Shown piece after piece: positions 18,325-27,800 of a stretch of 64,000 bases of DNA. Under the pieces are notes generated by a model, which saw only the letters and a program-made list of their open reading frames with translations, was not told the DNA's origin and did not search any database. Where the stretch lies: the NCBI GenBank assembly GCA_002344135.1, contig DDTO01000002.1, positions 670,794-734,793 on the forward strand. The letters run 5' to 3'. Both the position numbers and the translations under genes were made by a program. How positions within the stretch are numbered: the stretch's first letter is position 1; the number at the start of each line of letters is the position of its first letter. Source of the DNA: Chthonomonas sp. UBA2362 (GTDB taxonomy: Bacteria; Armatimonadota; Fimbriimonadia; Fimbriimonadales; Fimbriimonadaceae).

Positions 18325-18326
18325 CC

Positions 18327-18902
18327 TTGACCGAACGATTGCTGGCGTCCCTCGATGAGGCCGCCGAGGCCCTGCGGTCGTTTCGCCAAGACCAGGAACG
18401 CCTCGAAGCTCTGACGGGGATCGCCGAACTCCTCGTAGAGACCCTGCGCGCGGGCAGAAAGGTGATCGTTTGCGGGAATGGAGGCAGCATGGCGGACGCA
18501 ATGCACTTTGCCGAGGAATGGACCGGACGCTTCCGCGCAGACCGTCGTCCGCTTGCGGTGATTGCGCTTTCCGACCCCGCTCACATCACCTGCGTTGCCA
18601 ACGACTATGGTTTCGAAGAGGTGTTCGCGCGCATGGTGCAGGCACTCGGCCGACCAGGCGATGTCTTGATTCTGCTCTCGACCAGCGGCCGCTCTGCCAA
18701 CCTCGTTCGCGCCGCGCTGGCTGCGCGGGCGGCTGAATTGAAGGTCATCGGCTTTCTGGGTAGAGACGGCGGTGACCTTCTGCCGATCTGCGACCGTTTG
18801 GTGGTTATGCCTGGCAAGACTCCCGATCGAATCCAAGAACTCCACATGCTCGCCCTCCACTGCTTGATCGAGATCGCCGAGCCGTGCTTGGCCGAGTCCT
18901 AG
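18327..18902 (+). CDS. gmhA: GmhA-like sugar-phosphate isomerase (SIS domain)
   Basis: 191-aa single SIS-domain protein matching sedoheptulose-7-phosphate isomerase in length and motifs: CGNGGSMADAMHFAEE near residue 50 (phosphate loop plus a catalytic Glu), STSGRSANL and the C-terminal RIQELHMLALH with the second catalytic residue (His). The reaction is sedoheptulose-7-P to D-glycero-D-manno-heptose-7-P, for LPS inner core or S-layer glycan. It starts at TTG 18327, 6 nt after a GGGGAGGGGG ribosome-binding site and 2 nt after the upstream stop. Pairing with tricorn genes is unusual; no other heptose gene is nearby, so a different sugar phosphate is possible. Confidence 0.85.
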   Translation: MTERLLASLDEAAEALRSFRQDQERLEALTGIAELLVETLRAGRKVIVCGNGGSMADAMHFAEEWTGRFRADRRPLAVIALSDPAHITCVANDYGFEEVFARMVQALGRPGDVLILLSTSGRSANLVRAALAARAAELKVIGFLGRDGGDLLPICDRLVVMPGKTPDRIQELHMLALHCLIEIAEPCLAES

Positions 18903-19029
18903 GCCCCGGTACCGCGGGACGCCCGCCGGACGTATTGACTTGCGAGCCGACGTGGGAACGGCTACACTTGAATCTGGGTCTTATGAAGTGGGTGTCGTTC
19001 AAGCGCGTCTTAGGGTGGAGGGGTCGCGG

Positions 19030-20559
19030 ATGCTGAAGCATGGTGACTCGAGTGAGGGTCGCTTCGACTCTGCGACGACCGATAAGATCATTCGCCTCGC
19101 TTCCCGGCTTGACGCCGAGAACCGTGAACGGCTCTCGGCGGAAGAGATCGAAGGCATCGCCAAGGAAATCGGCATCGAGGCCGCCTTCGTTCGCGAGGCG
19201 CTTCAGCAAGTGGTGCGCGACAAGGTCGGCAAGCGCCTCGAGCGGGTCAAGGAAGACAAACCCGCCAGCCAGTCCCATGCCGCGTTTTGGTCGACTTTCG
19301 GCGCCTTCCTTATCCCTCTGGTCTGGGCGAGCATCGCCTTCTTTGTCAGCAATGGCGATCTGACCACGGGCAAGTTCTTTACCCTCATGGCGCCACTGCC
19401 CTTGGCCCTGATCATCGGCTTTATCGCGGGTAACAGAAAGGTGGGTTTCGTGGCCTCGTTGGTGCTCGTTTTGGCGCTCTGGCCTGCCCTGGATCGAGTC
19501 TTGACCCGGGAGACGCAAGCGATCTTCCGCAACACTGGGACGAACGTAGTCCTCGGCGAGATACCGTCCATTCCCGAGATACCCAACCTGGCTGGGCTGG
19601 AGGGGCTCGCGCGCCATGCGCAACTGATGGAGGACCTCCAAGAAGCCGAAGCCTCGCTACGCGAAGTGGAGACCGAACTGGCAAAATCCGGGCTTAAGCA
19701 GGAGGACTGGTCGCGCCTCGAGGTCGAGAGGCTACGGCGAGAAGCCAAGGTGGCAGGTGCTCGAAAGCGATTGGATGAAGCCACCGCGAAAGCCGAAGCA
19801 AAATCCGAGGCGGCAACCGTCGCTCCCACGCCACCCCTACCGGTCACGCCGGGGAGCACCAACGTGCAAGTCGTTCGTCGGGAGTCCTCGAGCGATCTGC
19901 CCAAGTACCTGGTCTTCGGCTCGCTCCTCGCGGGCATCCTGGGTGCGATCGGAGGCGGTATCCGCCAGCGGCACTTCCCGTTCGACAGGCCCCACCCACC
20001 GAACCAGCTGAGCGAGGATCGCCAGAAGCTGCTCGAACAGTACGTGGCGATCCAAGAGAAGCTCCACGGCCAAAGGCGCCCGCTGACCTTCCTGAGCGTC
20101 GACGTCAGCGACTCGACCGGGATGAAGCGCGGGCAGGAGGAACTCGTGGTCGAGCACTCGTTCACGCGCTACACGACTTGGATCGGCGAGATCGCCCTTC
20201 GATTCGGTGGGCAAGTGCAGTCGACCGCTGGCGACGGAGTGATGTGCGCCTTTTCCGACGAGGCAGCAGCGCTGGGCGCCGCAAAGGCGATTCAGACTGA
20301 GCTTTCCACCTTTAATGCCGAGCGGAATCGCCTTCCGGTGCCATTCCGCCTGAAGGTCGGCCTGAGCCGCGGTGAGGTCGCTTGGGATCCTGCCACGCCG
20401 ATCGGGCTCCTGCAGAGTCCGGTGATCGATCGCGCCGCTTCGATGCAGAAGGGAGCTTCGCCGGGCGCGATCGTCGTCGCTCCGGAACTGGCCGAAGCCG
20501 CCGAGCAGATACTCGGCGAAGGTTCCTACGTGCTCGGCAGCGAAGCCTGCGACTGCTGA
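19030..20559 (+). CDS. Membrane protein with degenerate class III cyclase domain
   Basis: 509-aa protein starting at ATG 19030 (GGAGGGG upstream). Order: N-terminal helical region (about 10-55, RLSAEEIEGIAKEIGIE), three hydrophobic helices (about 85-155), a coiled coil rich in Glu/Arg (about 190-255), another membrane helix (about 290-312) and a C-terminal class III nucleotidyl-cyclase homology domain (about 345-505). Metal-binding aspartates are kept (D358 or D361 in VDVSDST; D402 in AGDGV), but the transition-state Asn and Arg positions read D467 and S471 (VIDRAAS). It therefore probably does not make cAMP efficiently and may bind nucleotide or act as a scaffold. Its stop overlaps the pdxH start. 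Confidence 0.75.
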   Translation: MLKHGDSSEGRFDSATTDKIIRLASRLDAENRERLSAEEIEGIAKEIGIEAAFVREALQQVVRDKVGKRLERVKEDKPASQSHAAFWSTFGAFLIPLVWASIAFFVSNGDLTTGKFFTLMAPLPLALIIGFIAGNRKVGFVASLVLVLALWPALDRVLTRETQAIFRNTGTNVVLGEIPSIPEIPNLAGLEGLARHAQLMEDLQEAEASLREVETELAKSGLKQEDWSRLEVERLRREAKVAGARKRLDEATAKAEAKSEAATVAPTPPLPVTPGSTNVQVVRRESSSDLPKYLVFGSLLAGILGAIGGGIRQRHFPFDRPHPPNQLSEDRQKLLEQYVAIQEKLHGQRRPLTFLSVDVSDSTGMKRGQEELVVEHSFTRYTTWIGEIALRFGGQVQSTAGDGVMCAFSDEAAALGAAKAIQTELSTFNAERNRLPVPFRLKVGLSRGEVAWDPATPIGLLQSPVIDRAASMQKGASPGAIVVAPELAEAAEQILGEGSYVLGSEACDC

Positions 20560-21197
20560 TGAGCGACGCCTTCATCGGATCCCGTGAGGAATACACGCTC
20601 TCCGGAATCGACGAAACCTCACTCGATCTTAACCCGATATCTCAGCTCCGCGCCTGGCTCGACGACGCGGAGACGGCCGGGGCAATGGAACCGAACGCCA
20701 TGTGCTTGGCCACCACCGATCGCCGAGGGGCTCCCAGCGGGCGTATCGTCCTCCTGCGCAGCCTCGATAATCGGGGCCTCGTATTCTTCACCAACTACTT
20801 GAGCCGAAAGGGGCGCGACTTGGAAGAGAGCGGATTGGCAGCTGCCTGCTTCTGGTGGGGCCGCCTGCAGCGGCAAGTGCGGGTCGAAGGCCGTGTCGAG
20901 CGAGTCGCTCCCGAAGAGTCCGATGCCTACTTTGCTTCGCGTCCCCTCGAGAGCCGCTACGCCTCCGCGGCCAGCCCGCAAAGCGCACGTATTGCGACCC
21001 GCGAACAGCTGGAAGCGGCGGTCGAGCACCTCCGTCGGCAGCACCCGGAGGGCCCGCCTCGCCCTTCGGATTGGGGTGGCTACAGATTGATGCCCGAGGT
21101 TTTCGAATTCTGGCAGGGACGACCCGCGCGTCTCCACGATCGCTTCGAGTACCGCTTGGAGAGTGGAGCTTGGGTCATCCGCCGTTTGGCCCCTTAA
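20559..21197 (+). CDS. pdxH: Pyridoxamine/pyridoxine 5'-phosphate oxidase
   Basis: FMN enzyme forming pyridoxal 5'-phosphate, the last step of the vitamin B6 pathway and salvage. The 212-aa length is typical. Motifs: NAMCLATTDRRGAPSGRIVLLR, FFTNYLSRKGRDLEE (FMN phosphate and PLP binding), ACFWWGRLQRQVRVEG and the C-terminal EFWQGRPARLHDRFEY. The ATG overlaps the upstream stop as TGATG, so the gene is translationally coupled to the cyclase-like membrane protein, an unexpected pairing. Confidence 0.95.
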   Translation: MSDAFIGSREEYTLSGIDETSLDLNPISQLRAWLDDAETAGAMEPNAMCLATTDRRGAPSGRIVLLRSLDNRGLVFFTNYLSRKGRDLEESGLAAACFWWGRLQRQVRVEGRVERVAPEESDAYFASRPLESRYASAASPQSARIATREQLEAAVEHLRRQHPEGPPRPSDWGGYRLMPEVFEFWQGRPARLHDRFEYRLESGAWVIRRLAP

Positions 21198-21261
21198 AGC
21201 GGCCTCCGGACGAGAGCGTCGGTGAGCGAATCGAAGCACGCAGGAGCGGCATAATCGGGGC

Positions 21262-22542
21262 ATGGAGGCCCATGCCGGCTGCGCCGCGCGGCCCCGCATC
21301 GTGATCGTCGGGGGCGGTTTCGGGGGCATCGAGGCGGCGAAGGCCTTGCGCCGCACCGATGCGGAGGTCCTCGTCGTCGATCGCTCCAATCACTTCCTCT
21401 TCCAACCCCTTCTCTATCAAGTCGCGACGGCGGGCTTGTCACCGGCTCAGATCGCGACGCCTATCCGGCGCATCTTAAGGAGACAGTCCAACGTACGGGT
21501 CTTGCTCGCCGAGGTGGTCGGGATCGATCTCGACAAGAGAGAGGTGATCTGCGCAGAAGGGAGGGAGGCGTTCGACTATCTGATTCTCGCCACCGGTGCC
21601 CGGCATAGCTACTTCGGTCACCCCGACTGGGAGACTCGAGCGCCGGGCTTGAAGAACCTGGACGACGCCATCCGCATCCGACGAAAGATCCTCGTCGCAT
21701 TCGAAGACGCGGAACGGGCGGCGAGCGACGAGGAGCGGAAGGCGGCAATGACCTTCGTCGTCGTCGGAGGCGGGGCCACCGGAGTCGAACTCGCAGGATC
21801 GATCGCGGAACTGGCGCGGCGCACCCTCGTGCATGATTTCGACCGCGTGCGTCCCGAGTCGGCCCGGGTGGTTCTGATCGAAGCCGGTCCTCGCGTCTTA
21901 CCCTCGTTTGCGGAATCGCTCGGTGAGAAGGCAGTGATTTCCTTGCATCGGCTCGGAGTCGAGGTGTGGCTCGGTACCAAGGTCGTGAATATCGCAGCCG
22001 ACGAGGTGGACGTGGATGGTCCGAAGGGACCCCAGCGTCTGCTGGCGCAGACGGTGCTCTGGGGTGCGGGTGTCCAGGCTTCGCCCGTTGCAGGTTGGCT
22101 CGGAGCGAAGTCGGACGGCGCCGGCCGAGTTCGAGTGGGGGCCGATTGTTCGGTGCCCGGACATCCGGAGGTCTTCGTGATCGGCGATGCTATGACGATC
22201 GGAGAGGGACTACCCGGAGTGGCGCAGGTCGCGATGCAGCAAGGCCGCTATGTGGCTCGGGTGATCGAAGCGCGGCTTAGGAGAAAACCCGCACCGCCGC
22301 CGTTCGCCTATCGGGACCTGGGCAACATGGCCACCATCGGGCGTTCGGCGGCGATCTTCCAGCGCGGCCGGCTCATGATGAGCGGGTTCCTGGCCTGGCT
22401 CGGCTGGCTGTTCGTCCACCTCATGCAGTTGGTCGGGCATCGCAACCGGGTGAGTGTGTTCGTCGAATGGATGTGGGCATACCTGGTCTGGGAGCGAGGC
22501 GCACGCTTGATCACGCCGGTGGGACGACCCGACGAGCACTAA
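21262..22542 (+). CDS. ndh: Type II NADH dehydrogenase-like flavoprotein
   Basis: 426-aa single-subunit NADH:quinone oxidoreductase candidate. The FAD dinucleotide fold is at the N-terminus (VGGGFGGIEAAKAL), an NAD-binding fold in the middle (VVVGGGATGVELAGSIAEL, about 165-185), and the FAD-binding VFVIGDA at about 310. The C-terminal ~60 residues include a hydrophobic amphipathic part (SGFLAWLGWLFVHLMQLVGHRN) that attaches NDH-2 enzymes to the membrane, near the quinone. It would pass electrons to quinone without pumping protons. It starts 64 nt after pdxH and is probably co-transcribed. Confidence 0.88.
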   Translation: MEAHAGCAARPRIVIVGGGFGGIEAAKALRRTDAEVLVVDRSNHFLFQPLLYQVATAGLSPAQIATPIRRILRRQSNVRVLLAEVVGIDLDKREVICAEGREAFDYLILATGARHSYFGHPDWETRAPGLKNLDDAIRIRRKILVAFEDAERAASDEERKAAMTFVVVGGGATGVELAGSIAELARRTLVHDFDRVRPESARVVLIEAGPRVLPSFAESLGEKAVISLHRLGVEVWLGTKVVNIAADEVDVDGPKGPQRLLAQTVLWGAGVQASPVAGWLGAKSDGAGRVRVGADCSVPGHPEVFVIGDAMTIGEGLPGVAQVAMQQGRYVARVIEARLRRKPAPPPFAYRDLGNMATIGRSAAIFQRGRLMMSGFLAWLGWLFVHLMQLVGHRNRVSVFVEWMWAYLVWERGARLITPVGRPDEH

Positions 22543-22593
22543 CTCCTCCCGTGGAGTGCCCACTGGGCTACTCGGCCGTCAAAATAGCGCCTA

Positions 22594-24045
22594 ATGGTCT
22601 ACCGGTTCGACGACTTCGAACTTGACCCGGGCGCGCACGTGCTGCGGACCCTTGGCACCCTGGTACGGGTCGAGCCGCAGGTCTTCGGTGTGCTCGCCTA
22701 CCTTGTCGCGCACGCGGACCGGGTCGTTAGCAAGGACGAACTGCTCGAGCAGGTGTGGGGGGATGCATTCGTGAGCGAGGCGACGCTGAGCAGCCGCATC
22801 ATGGCGGCTCGGAAGGCCGTGGGTGACTCGGGAGCGGCACAGCGGCTTATCAAGACGGTGCATGGAAGGGGTTTTCGGTTCGTGGGTCGGGTGCAGGCGG
22901 TCGCCGGAGGGGATTCGGGGCCACTGGATGCTGCTCGCCGCTCGATAGCGGAAGCACGAAGAGCGCTTGACCAGGGAGTGTCCGACGTGGCCGCCCGGCA
23001 CATCGACGCCGCGAAGCACGCACTCGAGGCCAGCCGGGAGGACTGCGACCGTGAGCGGGCGGAATGGCACATCCTCTGCGCTCAGCGCGAGGTCGTCCGG
23101 TCCGGCTGGGGCAGCGAAAACGCGCGAGAACACTACCAACAGGCCATCCACCTTGCCGAAGGGGTCGGCGCAGTCGAAGCGTTTCGCTCTGCCCGTTACC
23201 ACCTCGCGACCCTCTTCGAACTTCGAGCCGACTTCTCGAAATCTGAGACCCTCATGCGGGCGGCGGTCTGCGGCGATCTCAATGCCGATGCCGAAGCACG
23301 CGAACTCCTGACCTGTTCCCTATTCCACCAAGGCCGGTTTGCCGAAGCCAAGGTCCATGCGGAAGAGGGCATCGAGACTTCCGACGGCTCTGACTGCTGG
23401 AGGCTGAGTGCCTATTACGGCGAGGATCCCCTCGTCTCTTGTCATCACTGGCTCGCCTTATCGCTGTGGTTCCTCGGCGAGCAGGAGCAGGCGCTGGCAC
23501 AGGTCGGGAGGGCCCTCCGACTAGGCGAGCAGCCTGGACGTGTGCAATGTTTGGCGCATTCCCGCCAGCAGGCAGCGGTTCTCTACCAGCTTCAACGCGA
23601 CTTCGACCTCTGCGAGCACTGGGCCGAAGCGACTGCGACCATTGGCCAGCGCCAAGGGCTCGCCTATCGCCAGGCGACGGGTCAGATCCTTCTCGGCTGG
23701 AGCCGTGCCATGCGTGGGGCAGGCGAGGGCGAGGTGGCCCAGATGGATCGCTCTGCCCAAACCATTCTCGGGGTCGGGGCGAACATGGAGGCATGCTACT
23801 TCCAAGCGCTCATCGCGGAAGTCGAGCTCATCACGGGAGCCATAGCTTCGGCAGCCCGCCGTCTCGATGCCATCCTCGCCGATCCCGTAATCGAGCGGGG
23901 GTTCTTCTTCACCCCAGAAATCCTCCGCCTCCGAGCAGCCGGGGCCTCAGGATCGGAAGCCACCGCGTTCCTCAAACGGGCCATCGAAGTGGCGGAAACA
24001 CAGGGCTCGGTCGCCCTGCTCCAACGGTGTCGCGCAGCCAAGTGA
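22594..24045 (+). CDS. OmpR-type winged-helix regulator with TPR-like tail
   Basis: 483-aa protein. Residues 1-~95 form an OmpR/PhoB-type DNA-binding wing (FDDFELDPGAHVL, KDELLEQVWGDAFVSEATLS, LIKTVHGRGFRFVG), as in CadC-like and BTAD/STAND regulators. The rest is helical repeats resembling the TPR region of large ATPase/cyclase regulators (ALSLWFLGEQEQALAQ, AVLYQLQRDFD). The STAND/AAA ATPase block normally lying between them is absent: I see no Walker A. It may sense a ligand or partner through the repeats. No membrane helix is apparent, so it should be cytoplasmic. Confidence 0.8.
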   Translation: MVYRFDDFELDPGAHVLRTLGTLVRVEPQVFGVLAYLVAHADRVVSKDELLEQVWGDAFVSEATLSSRIMAARKAVGDSGAAQRLIKTVHGRGFRFVGRVQAVAGGDSGPLDAARRSIAEARRALDQGVSDVAARHIDAAKHALEASREDCDRERAEWHILCAQREVVRSGWGSENAREHYQQAIHLAEGVGAVEAFRSARYHLATLFELRADFSKSETLMRAAVCGDLNADAEARELLTCSLFHQGRFAEAKVHAEEGIETSDGSDCWRLSAYYGEDPLVSCHHWLALSLWFLGEQEQALAQVGRALRLGEQPGRVQCLAHSRQQAAVLYQLQRDFDLCEHWAEATATIGQRQGLAYRQATGQILLGWSRAMRGAGEGEVAQMDRSAQTILGVGANMEACYFQALIAEVELITGAIASAARRLDAILADPVIERGFFFTPEILRLRAAGASGSEATAFLKRAIEVAETQGSVALLQRCRAAK

Positions 24046-24048
24046 ACA

Positions 24049-24084
24049 GATCAGTGGCCAGCACTCTCATGCCGGCCACTGATC
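24049..24084. terminator. Hairpin between convergent genes
   Basis: GATCAGTGGCC (24049-24059) and GGCCACTGATC (24074-24084) form a perfect 11-bp stem with a 14-nt loop, between the ends of the wHTH gene and the convergent OsmC gene. There is no clear U-tract on either strand; a bidirectional terminator or mRNA 3'-end stabiliser is likely. Confidence 0.55.
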
Positions 24085-24101
24085 GGGTGCACAGAAGCCG
24101 C

Positions 24102-24680
24102 CTAGGCGCCTTCGAACTGGACGTCGATCTCGGTGCCGTTCGAAACGATATCGAAGACCGGCGAATGCGCTTGGCCGAACTTCACCATTTCGGCCCATTC
24201 CTCCGGAGTTCCGTCCCCGTCGACCTTCATCTTCATGACGATCTTCTCGTAGCCGTTTCGCTTGGCGCCGGGCATGGCGAGCAGTCCGCGAAGGTCAAGG
24301 TCACCTTCCAGCCGCGACTCGACCCGGTCCACCCGCATCCCCCGCGCGGCGGCATGGTAGACCATGGTCGTCGTCACGCAGGCGGCGAGGGCGTGGAGGA
24401 CGTACTCGACCGGGTTGGCACCACGATCACAACCGAGCAGGATCTCCGGCTCGTCGGCGTCCATGACGAAGGTCGCCTTGCGAGGTTGATCCAAACCGAC
24501 GCCGTAGTAACCTTCGATGGTCGAACGGTTGTGTCCGCCATCGAGCCACTGGTTTTTCGATCTGAAGATGAAGGTCGCAAGGGCCGGGTCCTGGTCGATG
24601 GCCTTGCAGGCCTCGCCGAGGGCGGTGACGTCGACACCGTTCAGGGTCGTCCGGCTTTCGATCGTTTGAGAGTTGTTCAT
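24102..24680 (-). CDS. OsmC-family protein
   Basis: 192-aa OsmC/YhfA-like protein. OsmC and Ohr proteins are thiol peroxidases for organic hydroperoxides and use two cysteines. Here LLGCDRGANPVEYVLHALAACV carries both candidate cysteines. The C-terminal PGAKRNGYEKIVMKMKVDGDG matches the OsmC-like strand region. The start is at 24680, where AAGGAG lies 6 nt before the ATG; the longer frame to 24842 has no signal and no ribosome-binding site. The exact substrate cannot be told. Confidence 0.88.
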   Translation of the reverse strand: MNNSQTIESRTTLNGVDVTALGEACKAIDQDPALATFIFRSKNQWLDGGHNRSTIEGYYGVGLDQPRKATFVMDADEPEILLGCDRGANPVEYVLHALAACVTTTMVYHAAARGMRVDRVESRLEGDLDLRGLLAMPGAKRNGYEKIVMKMKVDGDGTPEEWAEMVKFGQAHSPVFDIVSNGTEIDVQFEGA

Positions 24681-24821
24681 GTTCTTCTCCTTGGGCGCGG
24701 GCTGCGCGCCGTCGGAGAGATTGTCGACTCGGCGAGTACGGCGATGCTTGACGCAATTCTGGAGATTTCCTGGAGATTCGTCCCATCCCCGTACCGAGAA
24801 CCGAGTTGCGTCCGTTCGGCA

Positions 24822-24859
24822 CGGACAAACAGCCCTCCCCACTTCGTGGAGAGGGCTGT
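24822..24859 (-). terminator. Terminator for the IPT-repeat protein gene
   Basis: ACAGCCCTC / GAGGGCTGT arms (24829-24837 and 24851-24859) enclose a nested CCAC...GTGG pairing. On the minus strand the hairpin is followed by TTTGTCC. It lies 13 nt after the stop of the gene ending at 24873. The loop resembles the dispersed CCCCACTTCGTGGAGAG repeat module. Confidence 0.6.
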
Positions 24860-24872
24860 GGGGTCGAGCCCC

Positions 24873-27800
24873 TTAGTCGTCGCCGATGAGGCCGAAGTTC
24901 GCCGACAGGATGGCGAAGTCGCCGATGTCGACGTCGCCATCGCCATTGAGATCGGCGGCCGCGCTGTAGCCCGGGTCGCCGACCGAGGTTCCGAAGGCCG
25001 CCGACAAGATCGCGAAGTCGCCGACCGCGACCTCGTTGTCGTTATCGCAGTCGCCGTTGGATAACGTGAAGTTCTGGCCCGAGAGCGCGCCGCCTACGCT
25101 TGATTGGCTACCACGCTTCTTCCGCAGCCAGTGCGAGGCCTTGGCCGTTACGTCGTAGGTCCCGGGCGCGAGGTTCACGTTGAAGGAGAAGTTGCCGGCA
25201 CCGTTGAGCGAAACGGTCTGGCTGATGATCGGCGTGGTGCTCCCCACGTTGCGAATCTCGATCGTCACCGGCACGATCGTCGGTGACGCCACCCAATCGC
25301 CAAGTACGACGCTGCCGCTAACGACCGTCGGGTTGATGGTGAAGGTCAGCGGACCAGACGTGCCGCCGCCGGGCGACGGATTGACTACTCGAACGAGAGC
25401 CGAACCGGCCACTGCGATATCGGACGCCGGAATAGTCGCCTGAAGCTGGGTCGCGGAGATGAAGGTCGTGGTCCGATTCGAGCCGTTCCAAGTGACCTGA
25501 GAGGTCGCCACGAAGCCTGTCCCATTCACCGTCAGCGTAAAGCCGGGACCCGCCGAAATGGCCGAGCTCGGCACGAGCGTGGTGGGGTTGGGCGCTGGGT
25601 TATTGATCGTGAACGTCTGCCCGTTCGACGTTCCGCCGCCGGGCGTCGGGTTGAACACCGTTACGGAGGCAGTCCCGGCACTGGCGATGTCGGCTGCGGT
25701 GATGCTCGCCTGCAGTTGGGTCACGCTGAGGAAGGTCGTCGTTCGGTTCGATCCGTTCCAGCGAACCACCGACTGCGAGTTGAAGTTGGTCCCGTTGACG
25801 GTCAGGGTGAAGGCGCTGCCACCCGCTGTCGCCGACGTCGGACTGATCGACGTCGTCGTCGGCGACGGGTTATTGATCGTCAGCGTCTGCCCGCCAGAAG
25901 TACCGCCGCCCGGTGTCGGGTTGAACACGGTGATCGAGGCCGTTCCAGCGGTCGCAATGTCAGCAGCGGTGATCGCCGCCTGGAGTTGCGTCGCGCTCAC
26001 GAACGTCGTCGTTCGGTTGGAGCCGTTGAACCGCACCACCGATTGTGTGTTGAAGTTCGTGCCGTTCACGGTCAGGGTAAAGGCGCTGCCTCCCGCGGTC
26101 ACCGGGTTCGGGCTGATCGAGGTGGTCGTTGGCACCGGGTTGTTGATCGTGAACGTCTGTCCGCCCGAAGTGCCGCCACCCGGCGCCGGGTTGAAGACCG
26201 TCACGCTGGCGCTTCCCGCGTTCGCGATGTCGGCCGCGGTGATGCTGGCCTGCAGCGAGGTCGACGACAGGAAGGTCGTCGTGCGATCCGAGCCATTCCA
26301 TCGGACGATCGAACCACTGATGAAGTTGGTTCCGGTCAAGTTAAGCGTGAATGCCGATCCACCGGCGATTGCCGAGGTGGGGCTGATCGACGTGAGGGTC
26401 GGCAGCGGATTCGAGCCCCCAGCCGTGATCGTAAGGACGTTGTTGGCGGTAAGGTTTTGCCCATCGGGATTGGTGATCGTCAAGTTTCGAGTGCCAGTCG
26501 TAGCGCCACCGGCAATGGTCACGTTCAGTGTGATACTCGTAGGGTTCGTGAAGGTGACGCTGTTGACGGTCACGCCTGAACCGCTAAAGGCAGCAGTGAG
26601 GCGGTTCAGGCCCGGCTCTGTGTCGAACCAACCCGAACCACTGACCGAAGTGCCAGTGACGATGATGTTGCTCGTCGCGCCCTGAGCCAAGCTGTTGGGG
26701 TTTAGGGTCGAGACCGTGGCAGGTGGTGGAGCGCGCAATGAGAAGACACGCACCCGCCAGGAGTTCGCGGCGTCGCAGTACTCCTGGAACGACCAAATGG
26801 TCATATCGTCCATTGGATCGACACCCGATCCCGAATAGTCTCCCCAACGATACGACCCGTTTTGCAGGCCGATGTTGTAGTTCGTTGCGCTGGTCTGGAC
26901 CGTGGTCGGCGCCTGGATCGTGCCGAGCGTATCGGAACTCAGCCGCCCGGCCGTGGCGATCTCGGCGCGCCGAGCCGCTCCGGCGACGCTGCTGGAGAGG
27001 GCCATATGCCCCTGACCGTTCATGGCAACCGAAGGGATCCAGAAGTTATTCGGGTTGGTTGCCGCCGAGTCGAACAGCGTGCCCGACTGGAGCAGCGAAG
27101 GCGTGCCCGTCATGTTCTGAAGCTGATACCAGCGAGAGCCGTTTCGGTTGCCGCTCGCATTGCCGTTGCCCGCGCTATCGACCTCGATGTTATGGGCCGT
27201 CCAGAGGGTAGCCACGCCAGTCAGCCGGTTCCTGAAGATCCTGGCTTGGAAAAGCCTGTCATCGAGTCCGGCCAAGGGCGAAGTGCTACCCAGGCAAGGG
27301 GTGTTTTGGGGAAAGACCGTGGTCGGGACGTTGACGTTGATGTTCGCCGAAATCGTGGGGGTTCCGCCGGGTGTCGAGATTCTTCGGATGGTGAGGCGGC
27401 TGAAAACGCTGTTGTCGACGCCGATGAAGTATCCCTCGGTTGCCGCCGGATCGGTCTGATCGACGCCGCGAGGCGCAAACGGGCCGGCTCCGCCGCCGGC
27501 AGCCATTTGACGGAAAGCGGTGACTACGATGGGTCCGCCGCCAGTGACTGAGCTCTTGCGCACGACGAACCCGGTCGTCCCGATGAAGGCGGTGCCTGCG
27601 GCGTTGAAGATGTTTCCGCCGAGGTAGACCGCGTTCGCGTCGACACCCATCGAGATGTAGTCGCAAAAGCCCCCGGTATCCGAGTTCGGCGTCGTGCCCA
27701 CAAGGTCATGGCGGAACTGGAAGAAAGTGAAACTCGCGGCGCCGGTGATGGTCGATCCGCTACTAACGGCGAGAAGCACACGGTTCGGCGTGGACACGTC

